Source: CAYLPU01 sp964385635 (GTDB taxonomy: Bacteria > Chloroflexota > Anaerolineae > B4-G1). From it: DNA of 64,000 nt. This document shows, piece after piece, positions 50,478 through 58,701 of this stretch (position 1 is the stretch's first letter; each line of letters opens with the position of its first letter). Below the pieces are notes generated by a model. That model had not been told where the DNA came from, made no database searches, and saw only the letters and a list, made by a program, of their open reading frames with translations. Made by a program: the position numbers and the translations under genes. The stretch lies in NCBI GenBank assembly GCA_964385635.1, contig CAYLPU010000004.1:1-64000 (forward strand), in the 5' to 3' direction.

Positions 50478-50927
50478 TCAATATCCCGCCTTAAGCGGAT
50501 TCGGCCCCAATGCCCGCACCCGCTCCGTCATCTCCCGCATCGCGTTGGCGAATGTCCCCCCCATCCCGCCGGAGACAAAGTACATCTCCAGCCGCTCACC
50601 GCCCAAACCGATCTCATCCAACAACTTCTTGGTATACTTCACCCGCGCCAGCCCACGTTCGTTCCCGTGTACGTGATGGCAGTTACCAAGTGGACACCCC
50701 ACCACACAGACTCCATCGGCTCCCTGCTCGAACGCCTCCAGCAGATAGCGTGCATCTGTCTTGCCCGTACATGGCAACTTCACCAATTTGATACTGGCTG
50801 GATATTTAGTCCGCAGCGCGCCAGCCGTATCAGCAGCCATATACGCGCAGTAGATGCACATAAAGACGGTAATCTCCGGCTCAAACTTCGAACTACGAAT
50901 TGCAGATTGCGAATTATTGTCCATCAT
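50478..50927 (-). CDS. mvhD: MvhD-type electron-transfer subunit (cysteine form)
   Basis: 149 residues: FEPEITVFMCIYCAYMAADT, IKLVKLPCTGKTDARYLLEA, GADGVCVVGCPLGNCHHVHG and KKLLDEIGLGGERLEMYFVS. The conserved cysteines coordinate a 2Fe-2S cluster, and the cysteine in VVGC is the residue replaced by TGA in the 45177 copy. It sits between two hdrA genes, each of which is followed by an mvhD. It links HdrA to an electron donor or acceptor. Confidence 0.9.
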   Translation of the reverse strand: MMDNNSQSAIRSSKFEPEITVFMCIYCAYMAADTAGALRTKYPASIKLVKLPCTGKTDARYLLEAFEQGADGVCVVGCPLGNCHHVHGNERGLARVKYTKKLLDEIGLGGERLEMYFVSGGMGGTFANAMREMTERVRALGPNPLKAGY

Positions 50928-50945
50928 TTGGCTTTCAGAAACCAG

Positions 50946-50977
50946 TCTTTATCCTTTCATTCCGTAAATCCTGCTCT
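50946..50977. repeat. 32-bp CTTTCATTCCGT dispersed element
   Basis: Bases 50946-50977; the other copies are 46911-46942 (inside hdrA), 50447-50478 and 58043-58074. Copies differ at one or two bases. All have the same orientation. Three lie in gaps next to mvhD genes. Confidence 0.8.
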
Positions 50978-53900
50978 ATTTTGTCATCGGTCGTTGGCCA
51001 CTTGCCACTGCCCACGCTCCCAGCGGCAGTCCCATAATCTGCCCATCCCGATAGGCGACTAACTGGATCGCTTTAGCAGGGCATTCCGCCGTACAGGTAC
51101 CACACCCCGTACACAACGCGGGATCAATGTACGCCGCCCCTTTTATCTTTCCCACCCCCACGTCCGAATACCGCACTTTGGGGATCTCGAAAGGGCAGAT
51201 ACGCACACAAGTGAGGCAGCCCACACATTTGCTCTGGTCCACCACCGAGATGACGCCGCCGATGTACATCCGCGGTGTAGCCAGTATCGTGATCGCCCGG
51301 CCCGCCGCCGCCTGCGCGTTGGTGATGCACTCCTCAATGAACTTGGGATAGTGGGCCATTCCACAAATGAAAATTCCTTCCCTTGCCATATCCATCGGGC
51401 GCATCTTAAGATGGGCTTCCATGAAGAAGCCCTCATTGGAGAGCGGCAAGTCCAAGATGTGGGCCAGTTCCTCCGTCCCCTCCGATGGCTCGATCGCCAT
51501 ACTCAGCGACAGCAGGTCGGGATGCAGCACGATCTCCTGTCGCAGAGATGGCTCCCAGGCCACAACCTCCAATCTCCCCTTCTCCCCCCCCGGCAGTCGG
51601 GGGGGGCTGGGGGGGGGCGTCACCCGCACCTGTGGCATGTGGGCCTTATCGTAGCGGACAAAAATGGCCCCTCGCTCCCGCGCCTCGGTGTAGAACACTT
51701 CCCTGAACCCGTAGGTGATGATGTCCTTATAAAGAACGACCACCCGGCAGTTCGGGTTGAGCAACTTGATGCGAATAACATTCTTCATCGTGTTCGTGCA
51801 ACACGTCCGGCTGCAGTACTCGACCTCACCGGGCCGCCGCACACACTGGATGAACACAACCTCCTTCAGGTCCTCGATCCGCTCTGGTTGATGGGTGATG
51901 ATATCCTCCAGGTCGAGCGAGGTGACCACACGCTCGTCCTGGCCGAGCAAGAATACATCCCCCCGCCACTCCTGCCCACCGGTGGCCACGATAGTCACGC
52001 CGTGCTCAATCTCAACCTCGCCCAGCACCTCCCTCTTATCCGTATCTGTTGACACTGTTGACACCCTTGAGAATGAGAAAATCCGCACCGTCGAACGAAA
52101 CGCCCCCAGACTCCCCTCACAAGCAATCACCTCCGAGTTGGTGAGAACGTCGATCCTTCGATGGCCCATCACCCGGTTGACGAGATCGCGCAGCAACCGT
52201 TGAGGATTGTCCCCTTCAGCCACGTAGTAGATGTGCTGCAGATTACCACCCAACCCCAACTCCCGTTCCACCAACGTTACGTCATATCCAGCGTCGGCGA
52301 TGTTCAGCGCTGCCGTCATACCGCTTACTCCACCTCCGATCACCAACGCCCGCCGGATAGGCTCAATGGCCTGCTTGTGCACCGGCTCCGCTAGCCGCGC
52401 CCGCGCCACCGCCAAACGCACCAACTCTTTCGCTGCCCGGGTGGCCCCCGCCGGATCGTCCACGTGCGGCCAGGCGCAGTGTTCGCGGATGTTCGCTATC
52501 TCCAGCAGGTAGGGGTTCAGCCCGGCCTGGCGCACGAGGCGCTGGAACAGCGACTCGTGCGTGCGGTGGCTACAGGCTGCCACGACCACCCGGTTCAAAC
52601 TGTGCTCCTCAATCGCCTGCCGGATCTGTTCCTGCCCCTCCTCCAGGCAGGCGTAGTCCGTTATTTCGACGTGAACCACGCCGGGCAAGCCAGCAGCGAA
52701 AGCAGCCAGCGCATCCGTGTCCACAACCCCCGCGATGCTGGGATAGCAGCGACACACAAAAACACCAATCTGTGGCTTCTCCCCTGCCACGTCCCGCTCC
52801 GGCGGCAGGGGTTGGGTTACCTCGCTCATGAGGAACGGGTACTCCCGCCCGTAAGCCTGCTCTCCGACCTGGTCGGAGAGCAGGCGCATCACGTCACCGG
52901 CTGCGCCCGCCGCGTCCAAGATCGTCTCCGCGATCTCCTTAGGCGAAGCGAATGTCCCACAGACGTAGATGCCGGGCCTGCTCGTCTCCAGTGGGGCAAA
53001 TTTATCCGTTTCACAGAAGCCATAAGGATTCAGTTCAATCCCCAACAGGCCGGCCAAGTCGCGGGCCCCACTGGGCGGCAGCGCCCCCACTGACAGCACC
53101 ACCATGTCGAAACGGTTCTCGATGACTTTGCCATTCTCGCCTGGATAGCGCAGGATCAGGTCGTGCGTCTCCGGGTCCTCCTTGATCCCCGAAATGCGGC
53201 AGCGCGTGTACTCCACTCCATATTGCTTCTGTGCCTGCTCGTAATAGGCGTTGAATTCCTTGCCAAAGGCCCGCTCGTCCATCATGAAGATCTGGCAGTG
53301 GACGCTCCCGGCTTCAAGAGACGAGCGCTGCTTGGCCAGCATGGCCTCCTTCGTGGCATACATACAGCAGACGGACGAACAGTAGGGGTGTTTCTCATCC
53401 CGAGAACCCACGCACTGCAGCCAGGCAATGCGCTGGGGCAGTTTGCCGTCAGAGGGACGTTTCACGATGCCCTCTGTCGGCCCGGAGCGGCTGACCAGCC
53501 GCTCGTACTGCATCGAGTGGATGACGTTAGGATAGCGACCATATCCCAGTTCTTCGTACTCGGTCGGGTCCGATATTTCGTAGCCCAGCGAGAGAATGAT
53601 AGCGCCGACATTAAGTTCGTACTCGGTTTCCTGCTCATCCAGGTTCACCGCGCCGGTCGGACAGACAGTTTCACAGCGGCGACAGGTATCGCAGCGCGGT
53701 ACCTTGTCCACAACGTAGGTATCCGGCAACGCACGGGGCGCCATCTTATAGACCGCCTTGCGGACCGACAAGCCCAACTGGAACGCGCTGGGCAGGGACA
53801 CCGGGCAGACGCCGTCGCACAGCCCACAGTTGATGCACCGTTCAGCATCCACGTAGGTGGGACGATGGCGCAGCGTCACTGTGAAATCTCCGGCATATCC

Positions 53901-54200
53901 CGCCACGTTGATCAGGTCAGTATTAGTGAGAATCTCAATGTTCGGATGCAGGTTGTGGTCCAGAAAAGCCGGTGAGATGGCCGGTCGCGTGCAGCCGTAG
54001 CCGTGGTCGGAGGTGCCCCGGCAGAGAACGCAGTCATGCGTGGGAAACATATAGCCCAATTGTGCCACCCGGCCGCCGAGCCATGGCAACGTCTCCACCA
54101 GGTGAACCTTCAGGCCGGCCTCGGCCAGATCAATCGTCGCGCGCATCCCTCCTACACCACCGCCAACGACCAAGACAGCGCCAACGTTCTCCTTACGCAT
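50976..54200 (-). CDS. hdrA: HdrA-like double-unit electron-bifurcation flavoprotein
   Basis: 1,074 residues, two HdrA units in tandem. First: VVGGGVGGMRATIDLAEAG, a variant CVLCRGTSDHGYGC segment, CINCGLCDGVCP and CDTCRRCETVCP ferredoxin motifs, WLQCVGSRDEKHPYCSSVCC. Linker: PQIGVFVCRCYPSIAGVVD. Second: VIGGGVSGMTAALNIADAG, YCSRTCCTNTMKN, final ferredoxin motifs CVGCLTCVRICP and CTGCGTCTAECP. It lacks the GltD-like insert found in the 45592 gene. Repeat-encoded inserts include RVSTVSTDTDKRE (52030-52065) and PPSPPRLPGGEKG (C/G-run hairpin near 51583-51620). It lies between an mvhD and the fumarate-reductase-like pair, suggesting electrons pass to fumarate. Confidence 0.9.
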   Translation of the reverse strand: MRKENVGAVLVVGGGVGGMRATIDLAEAGLKVHLVETLPWLGGRVAQLGYMFPTHDCVLCRGTSDHGYGCTRPAISPAFLDHNLHPNIEILTNTDLINVAGYAGDFTVTLRHRPTYVDAERCINCGLCDGVCPVSLPSAFQLGLSVRKAVYKMAPRALPDTYVVDKVPRCDTCRRCETVCPTGAVNLDEQETEYELNVGAIILSLGYEISDPTEYEELGYGRYPNVIHSMQYERLVSRSGPTEGIVKRPSDGKLPQRIAWLQCVGSRDEKHPYCSSVCCMYATKEAMLAKQRSSLEAGSVHCQIFMMDERAFGKEFNAYYEQAQKQYGVEYTRCRISGIKEDPETHDLILRYPGENGKVIENRFDMVVLSVGALPPSGARDLAGLLGIELNPYGFCETDKFAPLETSRPGIYVCGTFASPKEIAETILDAAGAAGDVMRLLSDQVGEQAYGREYPFLMSEVTQPLPPERDVAGEKPQIGVFVCRCYPSIAGVVDTDALAAFAAGLPGVVHVEITDYACLEEGQEQIRQAIEEHSLNRVVVAACSHRTHESLFQRLVRQAGLNPYLLEIANIREHCAWPHVDDPAGATRAAKELVRLAVARARLAEPVHKQAIEPIRRALVIGGGVSGMTAALNIADAGYDVTLVERELGLGGNLQHIYYVAEGDNPQRLLRDLVNRVMGHRRIDVLTNSEVIACEGSLGAFRSTVRIFSFSRVSTVSTDTDKREVLGEVEIEHGVTIVATGGQEWRGDVFLLGQDERVVTSLDLEDIITHQPERIEDLKEVVFIQCVRRPGEVEYCSRTCCTNTMKNVIRIKLLNPNCRVVVLYKDIITYGFREVFYTEARERGAIFVRYDKAHMPQVRVTPPPSPPRLPGGEKGRLEVVAWEPSLRQEIVLHPDLLSLSMAIEPSEGTEELAHILDLPLSNEGFFMEAHLKMRPMDMAREGIFICGMAHYPKFIEECITNAQAAAGRAITILATPRMYIGGVISVVDQSKCVGCLTCVRICPFEIPKVRYSDVGVGKIKGAAYIDPALCTGCGTCTAECPAKAIQLVAYRDGQIMGLPLGAWAVASGQRPMTK
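51584..51606. repeat. C-run/G-run hairpin inside hdrA
   Basis: Eight C (51584-51591), seven bases, eight G (51599-51606), followed by CT and nine more G. It belongs to the same family as 30490-30526, 54950-54980 and 57375-57402, all of which have a second G-run after an AYARA-like spacer, and all lie in coding sequence. Confidence 0.7.
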
Positions 54201-54317
54201 CAGTACCCTCTTCTCCTTGCCGAGACATGTAATCGGACCGCATGTAATCGGGCATCAGTCCTTTTCCCCTTGAGTTAGTAGATTTCGTACAATTGCCACT
54301 CTCTACCCGCAATCCTC

Positions 54318-54449
54318 ATCCGTTGACACCGTTGACTCCGTTGACTGAACCTTGCGAAGGTTACAAAATGCTGAAAAACCTTCGCAAGGTTTCCCCATCC
54401 GTTTATCCGTTGACCCCTTATCTGTTGACACCGTTGACACCGTTTACAC
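54318..54449. repeat. ATCCGTTGAC units flanking a CCTTGCGAAGG palindrome
   Basis: Three repeat units (54318-54346), then a 15-bp perfect inverted repeat (AACCTTGCGAAGGTT at 54348-54362 with 54377-54391), then three more units (54394-54449). The last run enters the 3' end of the flavoprotein gene. Two unrelated repeat families are nested at one spot. Confidence 0.85.
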
Positions 54450-56108
54450 CCGCCGCGTGTAATCGGGCAACAAGATAGGCGAGACCACCCCCGTATCCAC
54501 ACCCATCTGTTGACACTCCCGGTTCCAGGCCTCCACGTGGGCCAGAGTGGGCTTGCCTATCCGTTGACACTGCTGCGCGTATGCCGCCGCCGAGCGGCCA
54601 GCGCGCCGGCCGAAGACGGTGATCTCCAGCAAGGAGTTGCCCATCAGCCGGTTGTGACCGTGCACACCACCACTCACCTCCCCGGCGATAAGAAGGCCAG
54701 GGATATCGGTAGAGCAATCGGCCTGCAGTTGCACCCCGCCGTTCTGGTAGTGCAGCGTCGGGTAGACGAGCATCGGCTCTTCCGTAATGTCAATCTCGAA
54801 GCGCCCAAACTGGCGCACCATCGCCGGCAACGCCTTTTGGATAGTGCCGGGGCCGTGGATGCGCTCAATCATCGGTGAATCCAGCCACACGCCGGGCTGC
54901 CCGGTGGGAGTGATGACCCCATTGCCTCGCCCCCCCATCCGTTGACACTCCCCCCCGCTTGCGGGGGGGATAATAGGGGGGGCGCACTCCCGGATAAGGG
55001 CCGCCGCCTCCACGTCCCGAGGCTCCAGAGGGTAGACGAACTGTTCACCATTCTTGTTAACTGGCTGCGCCCCCAGCCCGCGCACCTTCTCGGTAACCAG
55101 CAGGCCGACGATCTGCTCCGGGAAAGCCGCGCCAGTGGGATGGTACTGCATAGACTCCAGGTAGCCCAGTGGCGCGCCGGCCCGATAGGCCAGCACCACT
55201 CCGTCGGCCGTTGCACCGTGGTGGTTGGTCGTCGGGAAGCCTTGGAAATGCAGCCGCCCGCATCCACCGGTCGCCAGTACCACCGCTTTGGCCTTGATGT
55301 ACCGATGGGCCCCCGTCTCCAGGTTCATCACCACAGCACCGGCAATTTGTCCCTTGTCGTCGAGTACCAATTCGACAGCGGGAGCAAACTCAATGACGCT
55401 GATGTCCTCTTCCCGATTGCGCACCTCGTCCCGCAGCGTGCGCATGATCTCCGCGCCGCTGTAGTCCCGCGCCGAGTGCATGCGCTTGCGGCTGGTACCG
55501 CCGCCGTGCGCCTCTACCATCATCCCGTCTGGCTCCTTATCGAACATCACCCCCAGGTCTTCCAGCCACTTGATGGCGAAAGGAGCATCCATCACCAGTG
55601 CCTCAACCAGTTCAGGAACATTGGTGAAGTGACCACCGCCAATGACGTCCAGGTAGTGGATGGCCGGATTGTCCTCCGGCCGGTCGGCGGCCTGGATACC
55701 ACCCTGGGCCATCATCGTGTTGGCGTCACCGAAGCGCAACTTGGTCACCAGGATAACCTGGGCCCCGTTCTCCTGCGCCAGGAGCGCTGCCGAGGCCCCC
55801 GCCCCACCACCGCCGATCACCAGCACATCCGTTGACGCTGCCGGAGCACTTAAGGAGAAGCCGGGGCTGATATGGGGTCGCCCCTCGACGATGCCGGCCA
55901 GCTCTATGGGCATGCGCTGCCCCTTGCTGACCCCCACCCGGATGGTTTGGAAGGTCTCCTCCTTGTAGTCAGGATGGAAAGCCTCAAGGATAGTTTCCCG
56001 TTCCTCCATGCTCATCGCCGGAAAAGTCTCTTTAATCCGCCGGGCACGGGTGACCTCGACCTTACGGATAGATTCCTGCATCTCAGGCGGATAGCCGCTC
56101 ATTCCCAT
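54444..56108 (-). CDS. Soluble fumarate-reductase/succinate-dehydrogenase-like flavoprotein
   Basis: 554 residues. About 90 N-terminal residues precede the FAD site (VLVIGGGGAGASAALLAQE). Active-site landmarks are ESMQYHPTG, HGGGTSRKRMH and HNRLMGNSLLEITVFGRRAG. Where membrane SdhA/FrdA have the covalent-FAD histidine (SHTxxAQGG), this protein reads ANTMMAQGG, so FAD is probably non-covalent, as in soluble fumarate reductases and NadB. No membrane-anchor gene is nearby. The Fe-S partner is encoded 6 bp upstream. Repeat-encoded segments: PPIIPPASGGECQRMGG (54935-54980), YAQQCQRIG and NRECQQMGVD near the C-terminus. The electron donor is inferred to be the adjacent HdrA/MvhD. Confidence 0.88.
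   Translation of the reverse strand: MGMSGYPPEMQESIRKVEVTRARRIKETFPAMSMEERETILEAFHPDYKEETFQTIRVGVSKGQRMPIELAGIVEGRPHISPGFSLSAPAASTDVLVIGGGGAGASAALLAQENGAQVILVTKLRFGDANTMMAQGGIQAADRPEDNPAIHYLDVIGGGHFTNVPELVEALVMDAPFAIKWLEDLGVMFDKEPDGMMVEAHGGGTSRKRMHSARDYSGAEIMRTLRDEVRNREEDISVIEFAPAVELVLDDKGQIAGAVVMNLETGAHRYIKAKAVVLATGGCGRLHFQGFPTTNHHGATADGVVLAYRAGAPLGYLESMQYHPTGAAFPEQIVGLLVTEKVRGLGAQPVNKNGEQFVYPLEPRDVEAAALIRECAPPIIPPASGGECQRMGGRGNGVITPTGQPGVWLDSPMIERIHGPGTIQKALPAMVRQFGRFEIDITEEPMLVYPTLHYQNGGVQLQADCSTDIPGLLIAGEVSGGVHGHNRLMGNSLLEITVFGRRAGRSAAAYAQQCQRIGKPTLAHVEAWNRECQQMGVDTGVVSPILLPDYTRRV
54950..54980. repeat. C-run/G-run hairpin in the flavoprotein gene
   Basis: CCCCCCCGC (54950-54958), TT, GCGGGGGGG (54961-54969), then ATAATA and another seven G. 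Immediately preceded by a CATCCGTTGACACT unit. Encodes PPIIPPASGGE in frame. Confidence 0.75.
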
Positions 56109-56114
56109 TCCCCC

Positions 56115-56822
56115 TCACTTTGGCTCAATGTCCCGCGCTTTGTACTGCGCCATCAGTTCTTCCTTATCGAACCTCTTTAACTTCTCTATCTCGGCATCGA
56201 ACTTGCCGGCCTCGATCTCTTCCAAACGCTCCCGTAGATGCTCGGATCGAGGTGCCAGATAGCGGCCGTAGAGCCGGCGGGCCAGTATGGCGATGTTGTA
56301 CTGCGCCTCCTCGGCCGGACAGCGGACTGCGCACAGGCCACACATAATGCAGTCGAACGACAGGTCGGCCATCGTGGCGATGTCGCCCTTCATCCCGGCC
56401 GCCATGTACATCCGCACGTCAATATCCTGGGGGCAGGCCTTGGTGCAGGCCCCGCAGCCCAGGCAGCGCAACACCTCGGGATAGGTAGAGAACAAAGTGG
56501 TCGCAGTGGGCTCCAGTTGGGTGATGTCATAACTAGCGCGCTGCGCCGGGAAGAACGGAATCTGCGCCAGGTACATACCCGGCTGCACCACCGTCTGGCA
56601 GGCCAGCCCGAAGTAGAGTTTCGGGTCACCCAGGATACGGTACGCCGTGCCGCATGCTCCACAGAAACCTCCCCGGCAGCCCACGCCCCGGATCAGCGTG
56701 TAGCCCGCCCACTCCATCGCTTTCATAATCGTCAGCGAGGATGGTACCATGTAGCGCTTGCCCATGACGTAGACGGGAATCAGATCGGCATCGGCCACTT
56801 CAGGTTGATTCTCAGTTTCCAT
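56115..56822 (-). CDS. Fumarate-reductase-like iron-sulfur subunit
   Basis: 235 residues from the ATG at 56822 (GGGGGG just upstream); the longer frame to 56855 is repeat-encoded. The N-terminal 2Fe-2S ferredoxin-like part has GVGCRGGFCGACGTAYR, and the C-terminal dicluster part has CLGCGACTKACPQDID and CIMCGLCAVRCPAEEAQ. The layout equals SdhB/FrdB. It ends with a charged helical tail. It pairs with the flavoprotein 6 bp downstream, and sits next to FrhB/FdhB-like, MvhD and HdrA genes, implying a cytoplasmic electron route. Confidence 0.88.
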   Translation of the reverse strand: METENQPEVADADLIPVYVMGKRYMVPSSLTIMKAMEWAGYTLIRGVGCRGGFCGACGTAYRILGDPKLYFGLACQTVVQPGMYLAQIPFFPAQRASYDITQLEPTATTLFSTYPEVLRCLGCGACTKACPQDIDVRMYMAAGMKGDIATMADLSFDCIMCGLCAVRCPAEEAQYNIAILARRLYGRYLAPRSEHLRERLEEIEAGKFDAEIEKLKRFDKEELMAQYKARDIEPK

Positions 56823-56835
56823 AAGCCCCCCCAAT

Positions 56836-56868
56836 ATCCGTTTATCCGTTGCCATCCGTTGACACCCT
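56836..56868 (+). repeat. ATCCGTTTATCCGTTG/ATCCGTTGAC units
   Basis: Last cluster of the family toward the right end of the window. It fills most of the gap between the Fe-S subunit and the FrhB/FdhB-like gene; none was noticed in 57,000-64,000. Confidence 0.8.
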
Positions 56869-56870
56869 TG

Positions 56871-58001
56871 TCACTCTTCTCCTACCTCCATCCACTCATC
56901 CTCGCGGAAGGTGACCAGCGGCAGGGACTCCTCGACGCTACGACCGGGCACGTAATCAAACACTTCCTGCACCGACTGTCCGATGGCACGGAAGACCAGT
57001 CCCACGGGCAACTCCGCCGGGCAGTCGCTGGTGCACATTCCACAACCGATGCAAGAGAGCACCATGTGGTTGAGGCGAGTCAGGTGGAAAAGCATCGTAT
57101 CGGCCGGCAGCCGGTAGGCCCCCTTGCGTCGTGCCCAGTTCATGTACTGAATCGGCTCATGGTCGAAGACAGGGCTCTTAAAAAGACAGGTCTTGCAGTA
57201 GCATAAGGGGCAGACGGTCATACAGTTATGGCAGCGCACGCAGGCGGCGAAGACCCCTTCGACCCCTTCCCGTTCGAGTTGCCCGCGTATATCAGCGAAG
57301 CGGGCATCGCGCACTCTCGTGCGGGCAGCGACCACCTTCTCCACCACCTCAGCCCGCTGCCCCCCACCTTCCTTCCCCCCCAATGGGGGGGACAGAGGGG
57401 GGGACAACTTCCCAGCCACCTCATCAGACAGGCTGACCGGGATGCCGGTAGCCAGGTCCGCACCGAACAGTTCCAACACGATATCGGCCTCTTCGACGTG
57501 CGGCTTCTCGCACATCTGGCAAGCGTCGCGGAAGACATACCCCTCCTGCGGGGCCAGTTCGCCGCCCTGGGCCGTAGACAGGTGCGCCGTCATGTCCACA
57601 CCGCCGTCGGCCCGCATCGCAGCGTAGACCGGCACGTCGTAGGTGCCCAGGCAGTCTACGCCGATGGTCACCAGATCCTCCAGGTTGGCCTGCTGAAGTT
57701 TGACCAGTTCCACCAGCGCCCGCAGTTCGCACGGGCGCAAGATTGCACCAATGCGTCCCCGGGGCTCGCGGACGGAGACGTGGCCCACCACGCGCGCTGT
57801 GTTCAGCCCCATCACCGGAGCCAGCGGGACCGCCGCATCCAGCAGGTCTGGATCGGCCACCAACGCAGGAGTGACTGTGCCGGCAGGAGTCTCCATCGGC
57901 ACCAGCAGCGCGTTCACCACCTCAGCCTCCAGCAACTGCTTGAGGAAACCACGCACGGCGGCCAGCGCATCGTTGTTCTCAACCGGTATTACAGTTCTCA
58001 T
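56871..58001 (-). CDS. FrhB/FdhB-like iron-sulfur flavoprotein with HdrC-like C-terminus
   Basis: 376 residues. The N- and middle parts resemble the coenzyme F420 hydrogenase/dehydrogenase beta family (GAILRPCELRALVEL, TIGVDCLGTYDVPVY, FRDACQMCEKPHVEEADI). The C-terminal third has cysteine motifs of an HdrC/ferredoxin type (CVRCHNCMTVCPLCYCKTC; CIGCGMCTSDCP). Such proteins often bind FAD or NAD(P)H and feed Hdr complexes. Preceded by mvhD and followed by the fumarate-reductase-like pair. About residues 200-212 (SPPLSPPLGGKEGG) are encoded by a C7/G7 hairpin repeat (57375-57402) inserted in frame. Electron donor not determinable. Confidence 0.8.
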   Translation of the reverse strand: MRTVIPVENNDALAAVRGFLKQLLEAEVVNALLVPMETPAGTVTPALVADPDLLDAAVPLAPVMGLNTARVVGHVSVREPRGRIGAILRPCELRALVELVKLQQANLEDLVTIGVDCLGTYDVPVYAAMRADGGVDMTAHLSTAQGGELAPQEGYVFRDACQMCEKPHVEEADIVLELFGADLATGIPVSLSDEVAGKLSPPLSPPLGGKEGGGQRAEVVEKVVAARTRVRDARFADIRGQLEREGVEGVFAACVRCHNCMTVCPLCYCKTCLFKSPVFDHEPIQYMNWARRKGAYRLPADTMLFHLTRLNHMVLSCIGCGMCTSDCPAELPVGLVFRAIGQSVQEVFDYVPGRSVEESLPLVTFREDEWMEVGEE

Positions 58002-58015
58002 TGCATCTCCCTGTT

Positions 58016-58037
58016 GGGGCGGTTCGCGAACCGCCCC
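58016..58037. repeat. 22-bp perfect palindrome (GGTTCGCGAACC core)
   Basis: GGGGCGGTTCG followed by its exact complement, with no loop. Intergenic between mvhD and the FrhB/FdhB-like gene, directly next to a copy of the 32-bp CTTTCATTCCGT element (58043-58074). Confidence 0.8.
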
Positions 58038-58085
58038 TAGATTCTTTATCCTTTCATTCCGTAAATCTTGCTCTATTGATCATTG

Positions 58086-58514
58086 CTACACTGCCCACTT
58101 CCGACGCATCGGATTGGGGCCTTTCTCCTTCATCGCCTTGGTCATCTGCGTGACCGTCTCGGCGAAGCGCCCCCCCTCGCTGGCGCTAATCCAGCGCAGC
58201 CAGACCCGGTCCTCGTCGTAGCCGGCATTCTTGAGGATCTCCTTCAGCGCGATGATGCGCCGCCGGGCTTTGTAGTTCCCCGACTGGTAATGGCAGTCGC
58301 CGGGGTGGCAGCCGCCGATGAGGACGCCGTCAGCACCGTCCAAGAGCGGCTTGAGCACGTAGGTAGGATCCACCGATCCGGAGCACATCAACCGGATGAT
58401 GCGCACGTTGGGTGGATACTGGATGCGGGACGTGCCCGCCAGGTCGGCCCCCGTGTACGTGCACCAGTTGCACAGAAAGGCGACGATTTTGGGTTCGAAA
58501 CTTGCTTCAGCCAT
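58086..58514 (-). CDS. mvhD: MvhD-type electron-transfer subunit (third copy, cysteine form)
   Basis: 142 residues: FEPKIVAFLCNWCTYTGADL, VRIIRLMCSGSVDPTYVLKP, GADGVLIGGCHPGDCHYQSG and LKEILKNAGYDEDRVWLRWI. All cluster-binding cysteines are present, including the one that is TGA in the 45177 copy. First gene of the run mvhD - FrhB/FdhB-like - Fe-S - flavoprotein - hdrA - mvhD - hdrA. Preceded by a 190-bp gap with TTGGTTAG tandem words. Confidence 0.9.
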   Translation of the reverse strand: MAEASFEPKIVAFLCNWCTYTGADLAGTSRIQYPPNVRIIRLMCSGSVDPTYVLKPLLDGADGVLIGGCHPGDCHYQSGNYKARRRIIALKEILKNAGYDEDRVWLRWISASEGGRFAETVTQMTKAMKEKGPNPMRRKWAV

Positions 58515-58701
58515 ATTGCCCCCTTGAGAGTTGGTTAGTTGGTTAGTTGGATGGTACGGTTTCCAGATCTACCATATTGACAAATCTGTGCGATTCGCTA
58601 CAATGTAAATGCAGTCGAGAGGCTGCTTTCTTTGCGGAGACCCTGGCCGGGAGGCTGGGGCTTCGCGCTTCTACGGCCTCTTGCGAATAACAGCTGAGAC
58701 C
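58515..58701. other. Intergenic gap with TTGGTTAG tandem
   Basis: TTGGTTAG units repeat at about 58530-58551. No confident promoter could be chosen for the downstream mvhD set. Confidence 0.4.

Noticed and set aside
16681..56868. ATCCGTTGAC arrays as a CRISPR array
   Set aside because: Units are only 9-15 bp with no spacers of constant length, and many lie inside protein-coding genes. No cas genes are present.
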